A stretch of DNA of 64,000 bases from Candidatus Eremiobacteraceae bacterium (GTDB lineage: Bacteria; Vulcanimicrobiota; Vulcanimicrobiia; Eremiobacterales; Eremiobacteraceae). The notes below the pieces were generated by a model that saw nothing but the letters and a program-made list of their open reading frames with translations, was not told the DNA's origin and made no database searches. Where the stretch lies: contig DATGJI010000052.1 of NCBI GenBank assembly GCA_035295225.1, positions 186,001-250,000 on the forward strand, given 5' to 3'. Shown here in pieces: positions 7,382 through 16,180 of this stretch (positions within the stretch are counted from its first letter, which is position 1; every line of letters starts with the position of its first letter). Position numbers and translations under genes: made by a program.

Positions 7382-8698
7382 TTAGATCCTTCCCAAGGCG
7401 GTTCGTAAATGCGCTTCGAGCATATCGAGGGAGACGCGCACTTGTTCTTTCGTGTCGCGATCGCGCACGGTGGCGTCGTTCCCATCGAGCGAGTCGTAGT
7501 CGATCGTCACGCAGAACGGCGTGCCGATCTCGTCTTGCCGGTAGTAGCGCTTTCCGACGTTGCCGGAATCGTCAAACGTCGTGCGCACGTGCGGCCGGAG
7601 GCCTTGTTCGACGCGGCGCGCCAAGTCCACGATATCCGGTTTGTTTCGCACGAGCGGAAAGACCGCGACTTTGTACGGTGCTAGGCGCGGGTGCAAGTGG
7701 AGCACCGTGCGATCGGTCTCACGCTCGTACGCGTCCAGCATGAAAGCCAAGAGCGCGCGATCCACGCCGAGCGACGGCTCGATGACCGCCGGCAGGTATT
7801 TTTCTTTGGATTCCTCGTCGAAATAGGCCAAGTCCTTTCCGCTCGCAGCCACGTGCTGGGTCAGATCAAACGTGCCGCGATGCGCGATGCCTTCGAGTTC
7901 GCCCCAGCCGAACGGGAAATCGTACTCGAGATCGGTGGTCGCCTTGCTGTAGTGCGCGAGATCGGCGCCGGAATACGGCGTCTTACGCAAGCGCTCGGGC
8001 TGCACGCCGAGCCGCATCCACCACTCGTAGCGCGCTTCGACCCAGTAGTCGTACCATCGCATCGCCTCGTCGGGTGGATCGCTCGGAACGAAGTACTCGA
8101 GTTCCATCTGTTCGAATTCGCGCGAGCGAAAGATGAAGTTGCCGGGCGTGATCTCGTTGCGAAATGCTTTGCCGATCTGCGCGATTCCGAACGGCGGCTT
8201 CTTGCGCGCGGTCTGATACGCGAGTTTGAAGTCCACGAAGATGCCCTGGGCGGTCTCCGGTCGCAGATATGCTTCGGAGGACGCATCTTCCATTGCGCCT
8301 ATCGAAGTTTTGAACATCATGTTGAAGGCGCGCGGTTCGGTGAGCGTGGCGTTGCCGCACGACGGGCAGCGCTCCGACGTGAGCTGATCGGCCCGCCAGC
8401 GCTTCTTGCACGTCTTGCAGTCCACCATCTGATCGTGGAAATTGTCCAGGTGGCCCGATGCGCGCCAGACGGCCGGTGCCATGAGGATGGCGGTGTCGAG
8501 CCCTACGATATCGTCGCGCAGCACGACGATATCGCGCCACCACGCTTCGCGGACGTTGCGTTTCAGCTCCACGCCGAGCGGACCGTAATCCCAAGCGCCG
8601 TTGACGCCGCCGTATAACTCACTTGATTGGAAGACGAAACCACGGCGCTTGCAAAGCGCCGTCAGTTCTTCCATCGTCGGTTTCGGCCGTGTTGTCAT
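7382..8698 (-). CDS. glyQS: Glycyl-tRNA synthetase, dimeric class II type
   Basis: 438 aa, charges tRNA-Gly in the cytoplasm. The N terminus (LCKRRGFVFQSSELYGGVNGAWDYGPLG) is diagnostic of the eukaryote/archaea-like single-chain enzyme, and a zinc ribbon (CKTCKKRW...CPSCG) follows near residues 95-125. Class II motif 2 is FRNEITP and motif 3 lies in GVDRALLA; the anticodon-binding domain is C-terminal. The ATG at 8698 overlaps the stop of the upstream ABC permease (ATGA), making this the last gene of a six-gene operon. The frame stays open further upstream but that part lies inside the permease gene. Confidence 0.96.
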   Translation of the reverse strand: MTTRPKPTMEELTALCKRRGFVFQSSELYGGVNGAWDYGPLGVELKRNVREAWWRDIVVLRDDIVGLDTAILMAPAVWRASGHLDNFHDQMVDCKTCKKRWRADQLTSERCPSCGNATLTEPRAFNMMFKTSIGAMEDASSEAYLRPETAQGIFVDFKLAYQTARKKPPFGIAQIGKAFRNEITPGNFIFRSREFEQMELEYFVPSDPPDEAMRWYDYWVEARYEWWMRLGVQPERLRKTPYSGADLAHYSKATTDLEYDFPFGWGELEGIAHRGTFDLTQHVAASGKDLAYFDEESKEKYLPAVIEPSLGVDRALLAFMLDAYERETDRTVLHLHPRLAPYKVAVFPLVRNKPDIVDLARRVEQGLRPHVRTTFDDSGNVGKRYYRQDEIGTPFCVTIDYDSLDGNDATVRDRDTKEQVRVSLDMLEAHLRTALGRI

Positions 8699-9987
8699 GC
8701 GGGGGCACGCAGCGCGCGCCAGATCTCTTTGACCGAGGGCGGCTTGCCGTACATGAGCACACCGACTCGATAGAGCTTGCCGGCCAGGATCGTCAGGCCC
8801 CAAATCGTGAGCAGTGATAGGCCGACGGAGGCTGCGATCTGCCACCACGGCACCGGCACGAGCGCGATGCGCGTGAACATCAACAGCGGACTGATGAGAG
8901 GGATCAACGATCCCCACATCACGAATGGCGCGTCCGGATTGCTCAACGCGAAAATGGCGAGCAAGTATGCGGCGATGAACGGCAGCATGAACACGATCGA
9001 GTACTGTTGCACTTCCTCGGGTTTCGAGAGCAGCGAACCGATACCGGCGTACAGCGCCGAATACGAATAGAACGCCAAGAAGAAGAACACGATGAGATAA
9101 CCGAGCGTCGACCACGGGACGTGAGGCAGTCCTTGACTCAACACGCTTGAAACGGCCGCCTGCGACGCCGGCGACGAAGCCATCTGTTGTGCGGCCGGCG
9201 CATACATCACGCCCGCGATCACCGACGCGATCGCGGCGCCGATCGCGTTGAGCACCAATTGGACGAGCGCGACGGCGCTGATCCCGAAGATCTTGCCCGC
9301 GAGAAGCTGCGACGGCCGCACGGCGCCGATCATGATCTCCATGATGCGATTGGCCTTCTCTTCGATGACGCCCATCGCGACCTGAACGCCGTAGACGAGC
9401 ACGGCGATATAGAGAATGATGAGCAGCACGTAGACGATGGCGGTCGCGAAGAATTCCTCGCCTTCGCTCTTGAACCGCGTGTTCAGGCTTTTGACCGCGA
9501 ACGGGAATTTTTCGGCGCGTTGCACTGCGCGTTGGAGCGCACCCGAACCGACGGTCCGCAGCACGACGTCTTGCAGACCGCGCTGTATCGTGTTCCCGTC
9601 CTGCAGCGATGCCGCGGATTTTGGATAGTACGTGAAGCCGAGCGCCCCGCGGGCGTCGCGGTATGCCACGAGCACTGCGTCGAATTGATCCTTATCCAAC
9701 GCCGAACGCGCCGATGGCGGGAGGTCCGGTCCGGCGCTGCGCGTCTGGAGAATCGATATTCGATCGCCGGTCGGGCGGACGGCGACGAGGACTTGGTCTG
9801 CGATCTTTGCGTCCGGTCCGACAATACCGAGACGCGTTGCGCTGGATTTGGCGAACGAGCCGAAGACGGCGGGCATGAAAGCGAGGAGCACGATACCGAT
9901 CATGCCGAGCAGTGTCGCGACGACAAACGACCGCTGCCTGACGCGTTCTATGAATTCGCGCTTGATGAGAATCCAGGTGGTGTTCAA
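8695..9987 (-). CDS. ABC-2 type transporter permease (NatB/YhaP-like)
   Basis: 430 aa. One N-terminal membrane helix (SFVVATLLGMIGIVLLAFMPAV), a periplasmic domain of about 150 residues, then five hydrophobic segments, the ABC2_membrane_3 layout of NatB-type sodium or drug exporters. It starts with TTG at 9987 whose bases overlap the ATPase stop (TTGA). It pairs with the upstream ATPase to form an exporter; substrate not deducible. Being fused by overlaps to glyS is unusual in content and presumably only reflects operon compaction. Confidence 0.85.
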   Translation of the reverse strand: MNTTWILIKREFIERVRQRSFVVATLLGMIGIVLLAFMPAVFGSFAKSSATRLGIVGPDAKIADQVLVAVRPTGDRISILQTRSAGPDLPPSARSALDKDQFDAVLVAYRDARGALGFTYYPKSAASLQDGNTIQRGLQDVVLRTVGSGALQRAVQRAEKFPFAVKSLNTRFKSEGEEFFATAIVYVLLIILYIAVLVYGVQVAMGVIEEKANRIMEIMIGAVRPSQLLAGKIFGISAVALVQLVLNAIGAAIASVIAGVMYAPAAQQMASSPASQAAVSSVLSQGLPHVPWSTLGYLIVFFFLAFYSYSALYAGIGSLLSKPEEVQQYSIVFMLPFIAAYLLAIFALSNPDAPFVMWGSLIPLISPLLMFTRIALVPVPWWQIAASVGLSLLTIWGLTILAGKLYRVGVLMYGKPPSVKEIWRALRAPA

Positions 9988-10886
9988 GCGTGCGCCTCTT
10001 CCGGTTTCACCGCGTGGAGATAGATGTCGTTGAGCGAGGGCTCGACCACTTCGAAGTGGTCGACTGACCCTGCCGCCATCGCTGCGCGCAGCAATTCGGC
10101 CGGACTTGTCGTCGCCGGAATCGTCAGTGCAAGGAAACCGTCATTTGACGGCCGGATTGCCGCATCCGGAAACGCGCGCAGGAATGCGGTGTCCGGCATG
10201 GCGGTCATGCGCACGAAGCGCGCGGGCCAACCGGTCTTGATCGCACGAAGGTTGCCGGATAGAACCGCGCGGGCGCGATCGATGATGCAGATATCCTCGC
10301 ACAGCTCTTCCACTTGCTCCATGCGGTGACTGGAGAGCATCACGGTCGTTCCGCGTGCCACTAGCTCGCGTATCGAAGCCTTCACCACCTCGACGTTGAT
10401 CGGATCGAAGCCGGAGAACGGCTCGTCGAGCACGAGCAGCGGCGGATCGTGCACGATCGCCGCGATGAACTGCGCCTTCTGTTGATTGCCTTTCGAAAGC
10501 TCGGCCGGCGTGGACTGGAGTTTTTCCGTGAGGTTCAGCGACGCCGCCAGTTCCGCGACGCGCTTTGCCGCGGCGTCGTCGTCAACGCCGTGCAGACGCG
10601 CGAGGAACATCAATTGGTCGACGACTTTCATCTTGGGGTACAGGCCGCGCTCTTCGGGCAGATAGCCGAACGTGCGGCGCAGATCGCCGTCCACGCGCTT
10701 GCCGCCCCAACGCACTTCGCCGCTGTCAGGGACGATGATATCCAGGACCATGCGGATCGTGGTCGTCTTGCCGGCGCCGTTCGGTCCGAGCAAGCCGAAG
10801 ACGCGGCCGCGCTCGATCGTGAACGAGAGACGGTCGACGGCTTGAACCGTGCGAAAGGCTTTCGAGATGGAGTCGACTTCTAACAT
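9984..10886 (-). CDS. ABC transporter ATP-binding protein (NatA-like)
   Basis: 300 aa. Walker A GPNGAGKTT near residue 38, signature LSKGNQQKAQ, Walker B LLVLDEPFSGFDP, H-loop SSHRMEQVE, then a C-terminal domain of about 80 residues as in NatA/YhaQ exporters. The ATG at 10886 (MLEVDSISKAF) has AAGGAG just upstream; the longer in-frame start lies within rlmN. It energises the permease encoded directly downstream. Confidence 0.9.
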   Translation of the reverse strand: MLEVDSISKAFRTVQAVDRLSFTIERGRVFGLLGPNGAGKTTTIRMVLDIIVPDSGEVRWGGKRVDGDLRRTFGYLPEERGLYPKMKVVDQLMFLARLHGVDDDAAAKRVAELAASLNLTEKLQSTPAELSKGNQQKAQFIAAIVHDPPLLVLDEPFSGFDPINVEVVKASIRELVARGTTVMLSSHRMEQVEELCEDICIIDRARAVLSGNLRAIKTGWPARFVRMTAMPDTAFLRAFPDAAIRPSNDGFLALTIPATTSPAELLRAAMAAGSVDHFEVVEPSLNDIYLHAVKPEEAHA

Positions 10887-10893
10887 GATCTCC

Positions 10894-12015
10894 TTACCGT
10901 GCGCTCGAGGCTGATGTCGAGAGCGTCTCGACGCGCAATTGCCCGCACGCCGCCGCGATGTCGTCGCCCATGGTATGGCGGATAGTGGATGGAACACCCC
11001 GCGCGCGTAAGAGCTCTTGAAATCGTCGCATCGCGGCCGGCTGCGATCGCGTGAACGACGCGTCCGTCGCGTTGTAGGGAATCAAGTTCACGTGATGGAG
11101 CGGGCCGCCCAACAGGTCGGCCAGTTGTTTCGCATCTTCGATTCGGTCGTTCACGCCGGCGAGCATCAAGTATTCATAGAACACTTTTCTATTGGTCGCG
11201 GCGATGTATGACCGGACCGCCTTCATGAGTGTGGCGATCGGCCATTTCTTGTTGATCGGCATGAGTTTCGTGCGCAGATCGTCGTCGGGGGCGTGCAGCG
11301 AGATCGCGAGATTTATCTGCACGCCTTCGCGGCTGAAACGGTCGATGCCGGGAACCACGCCCGCAGTCGAAATCGTGATATGGCGCGCGCCGAGGTTGAA
11401 CCCTTCACCGTGGTTAAGCAGTGCGACCGAATCCATCACCGCATCGTAGTTCAGAAAAGGCTCGCCCATGCCCATGAAGACGAGGTTGGTCAGCGGAAGA
11501 TTCTCGGCGCGCGCCCGGCGCGCCACGAAAACGGCTTGGTCGAAGATCTCGAGCGCGGACATGTTGCGGAAGAAACCGCCTTGGCCGGTCGCGCAGAAAT
11601 CGCACTTCAGGGCGCAACCCGCTTGGGACGAGATGCACGCCGTCGTCCGGCCGCCGGTGTGCCGCATGAGGACGGCTTCTATCTGCTTACCGTCCGAAAG
11701 TTTGAAGAGAAACTTCGTGGTCTGGCCATCCTTCGACGTGGCCTCACGTTCCAGGGTGACGCTTGAAAGCGACAGCGTCTTCGAAAGCGTCGCCCGTAAT
11801 TCTGCGGGCAGCACACTTATGCGCTCAAACGATTCGATGAGCTCCTTGGTGGCTGCGCGGTAGATCTGCCCGAGGCGATATCGCGGCAGCGCGTGCGCCT
11901 GCGCGAATTCATCCGTCGAAGCGAAGCCTGCCTCTTTGACGCGCGACGACCACCAGATGACCGCGGCATCGCGGGCTGCCGGCGGCGCCGTGGTCTCAAG
12001 AGCGGAATGCGTCAA
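10894..12015 (-). CDS. rlmN: 23S rRNA/tRNA adenine-C2 methyltransferase
   Basis: 373-aa radical-SAM enzyme methylating A2503 of 23S rRNA and A37 of some tRNAs. It shows the CALKCDFC cluster motif (CxxxCxxC), GMGEP, and the two mechanistic cysteines (TACISSQ and AAACGQLR). An N-terminal RNA-binding accessory domain covers about 90 residues (RLGQIYRAATKELIESFERISVLPAELR). The start at 12015 overlaps the stop of the glycosylase gene by four bases. Confidence 0.96.
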   Translation of the reverse strand: MTHSALETTAPPAARDAAVIWWSSRVKEAGFASTDEFAQAHALPRYRLGQIYRAATKELIESFERISVLPAELRATLSKTLSLSSVTLEREATSKDGQTTKFLFKLSDGKQIEAVLMRHTGGRTTACISSQAGCALKCDFCATGQGGFFRNMSALEIFDQAVFVARRARAENLPLTNLVFMGMGEPFLNYDAVMDSVALLNHGEGFNLGARHITISTAGVVPGIDRFSREGVQINLAISLHAPDDDLRTKLMPINKKWPIATLMKAVRSYIAATNRKVFYEYLMLAGVNDRIEDAKQLADLLGGPLHHVNLIPYNATDASFTRSQPAAMRRFQELLRARGVPSTIRHTMGDDIAAACGQLRVETLSTSASSAR

Positions 12016-12713
12016 TCGACGAGGTCTCCAAATGCTAGCTGTGCAGGCGATCCTTCATCGTCTGTTTTCGTCGCCGGCGACGCGTTCTCCGGCCGCCCCT
12101 CATCGGCGATCGCATCATCGAGCTTCGTGCGCACGGCAAGCAAATCGGCATAGACGAGTTTTTTCACCTGGGTCATCTCGCCGCCCGTCAAACGCAAGAG
12201 ATATGCCGGATGAAACGTGGCCATCAAGTCGGTGCCGGCAGGTCCTGCGTACCAGATACCGCGCTGGCGCGTGATGGAGAAGGCCGCACCCAAGAACGAC
12301 TTCGCCGCGGGCGCACCGAGCGCAAGGATGACGCGAGGTTTTATGATGGCCAACTCTTCATCGAGGTACTGGCGGCAGTTCGCCAGCTCTTCTTGCATGG
12401 GCGCGCGATTGCGCACTTGGCCGCCCTCGACGACGCACGCGCGGCACTTGATCGTGTTGGTGATGAAGACGTCGTCGCGGCGCAGATCGATGGCGGCGAG
12501 CATCTTCGTGAGCAGTTCGCCCGCGCGGCCGACGAACGGCTCCCCGATGCGGTCTTCGTTTTCGCCCGGGCCTTCGCCGACGATTACCAGCCGAGCGCGC
12601 GGGTCGCCGACACCGCAGACGACTTTCGTGCGCGTCGACCCGATCGCGCAGCGCCTGCAGGCGTCGACGCGGGCGTGAAGCGCGGCAAGCTCCATGGCGC
12701 GCTCGTCGGTCAC
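12012..12713 (-). CDS. udg: Uracil-DNA glycosylase, family 4 (4Fe-4S type)
   Basis: 233 aa. Removes uracil from DNA. Motif 1 is GEGPGENEDRIGEPFVGRAG, motif 2 FHPAYLLR; iron-sulfur ligands are CRRC at the N terminus and two later Cys (TIKCRAC, ELANCRQ). The C-terminal 40 residues are a disordered extension (GRPENASPATKTDDEG). Start: GTG at 12713 overlaps the glycosyltransferase stop (GTGA); the ATG at 12695 (MELAALHARV) is the alternative and fits family length as well. Confidence 0.92.
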   Translation of the reverse strand: MTDERAMELAALHARVDACRRCAIGSTRTKVVCGVGDPRARLVIVGEGPGENEDRIGEPFVGRAGELLTKMLAAIDLRRDDVFITNTIKCRACVVEGGQVRNRAPMQEELANCRQYLDEELAIIKPRVILALGAPAAKSFLGAAFSITRQRGIWYAGPAGTDLMATFHPAYLLRLTGGEMTQVKKLVYADLLAVRTKLDDAIADEGRPENASPATKTDDEGSPAQLAFGDLVD

Positions 12714-13609
12714 GGCGGTGCAACCGCGCGGCGCACCGCGAGCACGACACCGACGAGAATCGCAAGCGCGACGACGTATCGACCCGCGAGAGCTACGCAC
12801 AACGAGTAGTACCAAAGGTAACCGTGGCGTTTGATCCAGTAGAGCCTTCTGCTCCGCTGCCGCCAGCCCAAGACGCCGGCTGCACCCCAGGTCTTCTTTG
12901 AGCCGCCCTTCTCGCTGCCGTGCACGACGACGCATTGCGGCAGGTAGACCACGCGCAGGCCGGCGTCGCGAAGACGGTGGGCGAAATCGATCTCTTCGTG
13001 ATAGAGGAAATAGCGTTCGTCGAATCCGCCGAGCCGCTTGAAGACGTCGGCGCGGATGAACATCGCGGCGCCGACGACGAGATCGACGTCGCGCTCCGAT
13101 GAGTAGTCCCACTGGCGCAGCGCGTAGCCGTTTGCCTGTTTTGCAAAGAGCGGCAGATCGCCGAGCGCCGAGCTCCGCAGAAACGATTGCCACCAGGTGT
13201 CGAATTCGCCGCACGATTCGGCGAGCCGGCCATCTTCGTCCAGCAGCTTGCAGCCGGCCATCGCGACGTCGGCATGCGTCTGGAAATATGCGAGGGCGTT
13301 CGCGAGCAGGCCGGGCTTCGCGCGCGCGTCCGGATTGAAGAAGAACAGCAGCGGCGCCGTCGCCGCGCGCGCGCCGATGTTGCATGCCTTTGCGAAGCCC
13401 AGGTTTGCCTTGTTCTCGATCACGAGAACGCCGGGATATGCCGCCTTGGCGCGCGCCACGGAGTCGTCGGCGGATCCGTTTTCGGAAACGATGACTTCGG
13501 CGAGCCTGGGGTCAGCGACAACTTCGGGCAGCGCGCCTATCGACCGCAACGCCAGCTCGAGTTCGTCGGCGGCATTGTAGGATACGATGATGACGGATAC
13601 GTGCGCCAT
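12710..13609 (-). CDS. Family 2 glycosyltransferase
   Basis: 299 aa, GT-A fold. N terminus VSVIIVSYNAADELELALRSI, DxD-like FFNPDARAK, and the acceptor-site region GGFDERYFLYHEEIDFAHRLRDAG, as in rhamnosyltransferase-like WcaA/RfbF enzymes. A hydrophobic C-terminal helix (GRYVVALAILVGVVLAV) suggests membrane attachment. First gene of the six-gene minus-strand operon running to glyS. It probably decorates a cell-surface polysaccharide; donor sugar unknown. Confidence 0.87.
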   Translation of the reverse strand: MAHVSVIIVSYNAADELELALRSIGALPEVVADPRLAEVIVSENGSADDSVARAKAAYPGVLVIENKANLGFAKACNIGARAATAPLLFFFNPDARAKPGLLANALAYFQTHADVAMAGCKLLDEDGRLAESCGEFDTWWQSFLRSSALGDLPLFAKQANGYALRQWDYSSERDVDLVVGAAMFIRADVFKRLGGFDERYFLYHEEIDFAHRLRDAGLRVVYLPQCVVVHGSEKGGSKKTWGAAGVLGWRQRSRRLYWIKRHGYLWYYSLCVALAGRYVVALAILVGVVLAVRRAVAPP

Positions 13610-13628
13610 GGTCTCGCGCCTGTTCTAG

Positions 13629-13662
13629 AAAAAAGAACGAGCGCCATTTCTGGCGCTCGTTC
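13629..13662 (-). terminator. Rho-independent terminator after the DUF1858 gene
   Basis: On the minus strand, GAACGAGCGCCA / TGGCGCTCGTTC (12-bp stem, 4-base loop) is followed by TTTTTT. It separates the DUF1858 gene from the glycosyltransferase operon. Confidence 0.9.
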
Positions 13663-13683
13663 ATGGCGCTTGCGCGCCTGCCG

Positions 13684-13962
13684 TCAGGATGCTTTCTCTG
13701 CCGGCATATGGGGTGCTCCGTCAAGGGAGTTGAGGGCGTCCAGAATCATTGACAACGGAATCCCGTACCCCTCGCTGACCTGTTCGATCGTCTCAAACTC
13801 AGAGATCGAACAATTTGCACAGCCTCCCAAGTGGAAGTTCGCGAAGACCGCTCTGGCACCGGGGTGCAGAGCGAATGCTTCGCCGACCGTTAGGTCCTGG
13901 TGAAAACGCGGACTGTCTGTACTGACGGCGACCACCCCCCTTTCCCCGTCGTGCTCGCACAT
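13684..13962 (-). CDS. DUF1858 (hybrid-cluster-associated disulfide) domain protein
   Basis: 92 aa. The domain spans about residues 20-85: LTVGEAFALHPGARAVFANFHLGGCANC, then a helical half ending GIPLSMILDALN. The CxxC pair (CANC) is the presumed redox-active disulfide or metal site; related domains accompany hybrid-cluster and nitrite-reducing systems, but no such partner is in this window. The start at 13962 lacks a good ribosome-binding site. It is a single-gene unit with its own terminator. Confidence 0.8.
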   Translation of the reverse strand: MCEHDGERGVVAVSTDSPRFHQDLTVGEAFALHPGARAVFANFHLGGCANCSISEFETIEQVSEGYGIPLSMILDALNSLDGAPHMPAEKAS

Positions 13963-14040
13963 TGGTCTATCTCTAGCGAACCGCGGGATTGATACGTGTG
14001 GTATTTTCGGGCGGGTGGTGAGGCGAACCTTTTCTTTGCT

Positions 14041-14124
14041 GTAGGGCGAACCTTATGGTTCGCCTGGCTTCGCTGTAGGGCGAACCTTTATGGTTCGCCT
14101 GGCGGACCGCAAGGGTCCGCCCTA
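14041..14124. repeat. Family-A palindrome cluster (three hairpins)
   Basis: Two tandem hairpins of the form GTAGGGCGAACC...GGTTCGCC followed by GGCGGACC...GGTCCGCCCTAT. A further fragment (aggcgaacct) lies at 14021-14030. The stem bases differ from the 3272 copy (GAACC/GGTTC in place of GGACC/GGTCC) yet pairing is preserved, so stem structure rather than sequence is conserved. It occupies most of the gap between two minus-strand genes. Confidence 0.85.
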
Positions 14125-14126
14125 TC

Positions 14127-14609
14127 TCACGGTGTCGTCGCAGCCGCTGGCCAGATCGTGCCGTTGACAAAGTGCGACCAGGCGACCGTGCACATCACCG
14201 GCTTCTGACCGGTCAGTAGCGGTGAGAGCTGCAAGTCGCCTTCGAACGAACTGAACTTGTGCTGTATCTCAATCCCCGGCGAAAACGTGCCGACGTCGCG
14301 GATGAAGAGACTCTGATCGCCGTACTGCACGTGAAAGCGGATGACGTCTGCCGCGACGCTTCCATAGTTCGTGAAATTGATCACGAGCTTGCCGGTCGTT
14401 CCGACCAGCACGTTTCCGTTATATGACACGTTACACGACTCGACTTGCACGGGGCTCGCGGGTGTGGCTGCCGGAGCCGGAACGGGGGCTGACATCGCCG
14501 GCGCGGGTTGCGCCGTCGCGGCCGGCGGCGCGGGCGCCGGTGAGTCCATGGGCTGCGGCGAGCCGTTAAGAGCGATCAATGCCGCTACGACGAAAGCGAT
14601 GCCGGTCAT
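14127..14609 (-). CDS. Exported protein with Pro/Ala linker and Ig-like domain, unknown function
   Basis: 160 aa. A short signal peptide (MTGIAFVVAALIALNG) leads into about 35 residues of Pro/Ala/Ser linker, then a beta-rich domain (VESCNVSYNGNVLVGTTGKLVINFTNYG ... FHVQYGDQSLFIRDVGTFSPGIEIQHKF) with two Cys that may pair. It looks like a single immunoglobulin-like extracellular domain; I recognise no named family. It is divergent from the exported protein at 14673. Confidence 0.65.
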   Translation of the reverse strand: MTGIAFVVAALIALNGSPQPMDSPAPAPPAATAQPAPAMSAPVPAPAATPASPVQVESCNVSYNGNVLVGTTGKLVINFTNYGSVAADVIRFHVQYGDQSLFIRDVGTFSPGIEIQHKFSSFEGDLQLSPLLTGQKPVMCTVAWSHFVNGTIWPAAATTP

Positions 14610-14672
14610 ATGACCTTAACCTTTCTGGCTACCGAGTGTTTACGCGCTCGAAATTATGGGGATAAAACAGCT

Positions 14673-15020
14673 ATGAAACGTAAATTTTTGCTATTCGTTC
14701 TATCGCTAGCAGTGGCGTCCTGGTTGTTGCCGGCCGCGCCGGCCGCTGCCGTGGATAAGATCTGGACCGGTTACGTCGTCCACGTCTCCACGAACAACAT
14801 CAAGGTGGTCAACACGGAGGCCACGCAGACCCTTAGCTTTCTGATCCTGCCGAAGTTCAACAAGCTGTTCTCGTCGGACGGCAAGACCACGTATCAGATG
14901 ACGAGCCTGCAGCGGAATATGCTCGTCAAAGTCTACTACGATCAGAATTTGCTCGGGCAGCGGCACGCCGACCAGATCTACATCTTGAACGCGGAAGGCA
15001 TGGCCCTCCACCGTTCCTGA
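14673..15020 (+). CDS. Small exported protein, unknown function
   Basis: 115 aa with a clear signal peptide (MKRKFLLFVLSLAVASWLLPAAPAAA) and a mature domain of about 90 residues predicted as beta strands (WTGYVVHVSTNNIKVVNTEATQTLSFLI ... MLVKVYYDQN), resembling small OB/SH3-like barrels. The ATG at 14673 starts the signal peptide exactly; the longer frame from 14610 adds an implausible N terminus. GATAAA lies six bases before this ATG, so the message may be leaderless. It converges on prfB. Confidence 0.65.
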   Translation: MKRKFLLFVLSLAVASWLLPAAPAAAVDKIWTGYVVHVSTNNIKVVNTEATQTLSFLILPKFNKLFSSDGKTTYQMTSLQRNMLVKVYYDQNLLGQRHADQIYILNAEGMALHRS

Positions 15021-15029
15021 CCGCGGGCG

Positions 15030-16131
15030 CTACTTCGAGCGCCTGCGTCCCTGCAGATAGGCCCACATGAATGGGTCAAGGTCACCGTCGAGCACTCCTT
15101 GCGCGTCGGTGATTTTGACGTCGCTGCGGTGATCGTTGACCATCGTATACGGTTGCAGCGTATACGAACGGATCTGACTGCCCCATTCGATCGCGCTCTT
15201 CTGGCCGGTGAGCGCGGCAAGTTTCGCGGCGCGCTCGTCGCGCTCGCGCTGCGCGAGCTTGGCCGCAAGCATCTTCATCGCGCGGTTGCGATTTGCGAGC
15301 TGCGAACGTTCCGTCTGACAGGCGACGATGATTCCCGTCGGCTTGTGGATGATGCGGATCGCGCTCTCGGTCTTGTTGACATACTGACCGCCGGCGCCGC
15401 CGCTCTTATATGTTTCGATCTCGATCTCGTCCGGACGGATCTCCGGCTCTTTATCCGTCTCTTCGAGTTCCGGCGTCACGTCGACCGATGCGAACGAAGT
15501 GTGGCGCCGCTTTGCAGCGTCAAACGGCGAGATGCGCACGAGCCGATGCACGCCGCGCTCGCTCTCCAAGTAGCCATATGCGTTCTTGCCTTGGACGAGT
15601 ATGGTCACGCTTTTGAGTCCGGCTTCGTCTCCGTCAAGACTGTCGACGATCTCAGCGCGGTAGCCGTGCCGCTCCGCCCAGCGGAGATACATGCGCAAGA
15701 GCATCGACGTCCAGTCGCACGCTTCAGTGCCGCCCGCCCCCGCGTGGATGCTCACGATCGCGTCGTGCGAGTCGTACTCGCCGTCGAAGACGGCCGTCAT
15801 TTCGGCTGCGTCGATATCGTTTGCGAGCGCCGCGACCGCCGCCGCGATCTCCGCCTCGAGCGCGGGCTCGGCGTCCGATAGCTGCGCGAATTCAGAGAGC
15901 TCGGCGGAGCGCACGCCCAGAGCGGTCAATGGGTCGATGTCCGAGCGAATGTCGGCAAGCCGTTTCATGTGCTTCTGGGCGGCTTGCGCGTCGTTCCAAA
16001 AGGATGGGTCGTGGGTTTCCCGTTCGAGTTCGTCTACGGTTCGGACTTTTTCGGCATAGTCAAAGCCGCACCCGCAGCGTCTGCAGGCGGTCGTCGATAC
16101 GCGCGAGATCGGTCTTCAACTGCTCGTTCAT
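15030..16131 (-). CDS. prfB: Peptide chain release factor 2 (with programmed +1 frameshift)
   Basis: Releases nascent chains at UGA and UAA. The C-terminal part (15030-16061) holds SPF (VRISPFDAAKRR), the RF2 stop-codon reader, and the catalytic GGQ (GAGGQYVNKTES). The full protein begins at ATG 16131 (MNEQLKTDLARID), reads 23 codons to CTT TGA, then must slip +1 onto GAC to continue DYAEKVRTVDEL; the joined product is 366 aa, the usual RF2 length. An in-frame ATG at 16140 would add three residues. Without the shift the frame would seem to start at ATG 15968 and lack 54 residues of domain 1. A family-A repeat lies directly upstream. Confidence 0.95.
16059..16065 (-). other. RF2 programmed frameshift site CTTTGAC
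   Basis: On the minus strand CTT (16065-16063), TGA (16062-16060) and the following C make the canonical CUU UGA C slippery stop. The codon pair CGGGTG sits where E. coli has the stimulatory AGGGGG, three bases before CUU, so the internal Shine-Dalgarno-like element is weak here. Low RF2 favours slippage and gives autoregulation. Confidence 0.93.
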
Positions 16132-16144
16132 ATGTCTCATCGGA

Positions 16145-16170
16145 TGTAGGGCGGACCTTCATGGTCCGCC
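16145..16170. repeat. Family-A half element (single hairpin)
   Basis: TGTAGGGCGGACC TTCAT GGTCCGCC, one hairpin only; the second half is replaced by GTCCGCGGACCCGCC. It lies 5 bases upstream of the outer possible prfB start and may therefore fall in the prfB leader. Confidence 0.75.
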
Positions 16171-16180
16171 GTCCGCGGAC

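Noticed and set aside
13629-13662. Hairpin with A-run as a family-B repeat copy
   Set aside because: Sequence GAACGAGCGCCA is unrelated to GGGGCCGAC; it is an ordinary unique terminator.
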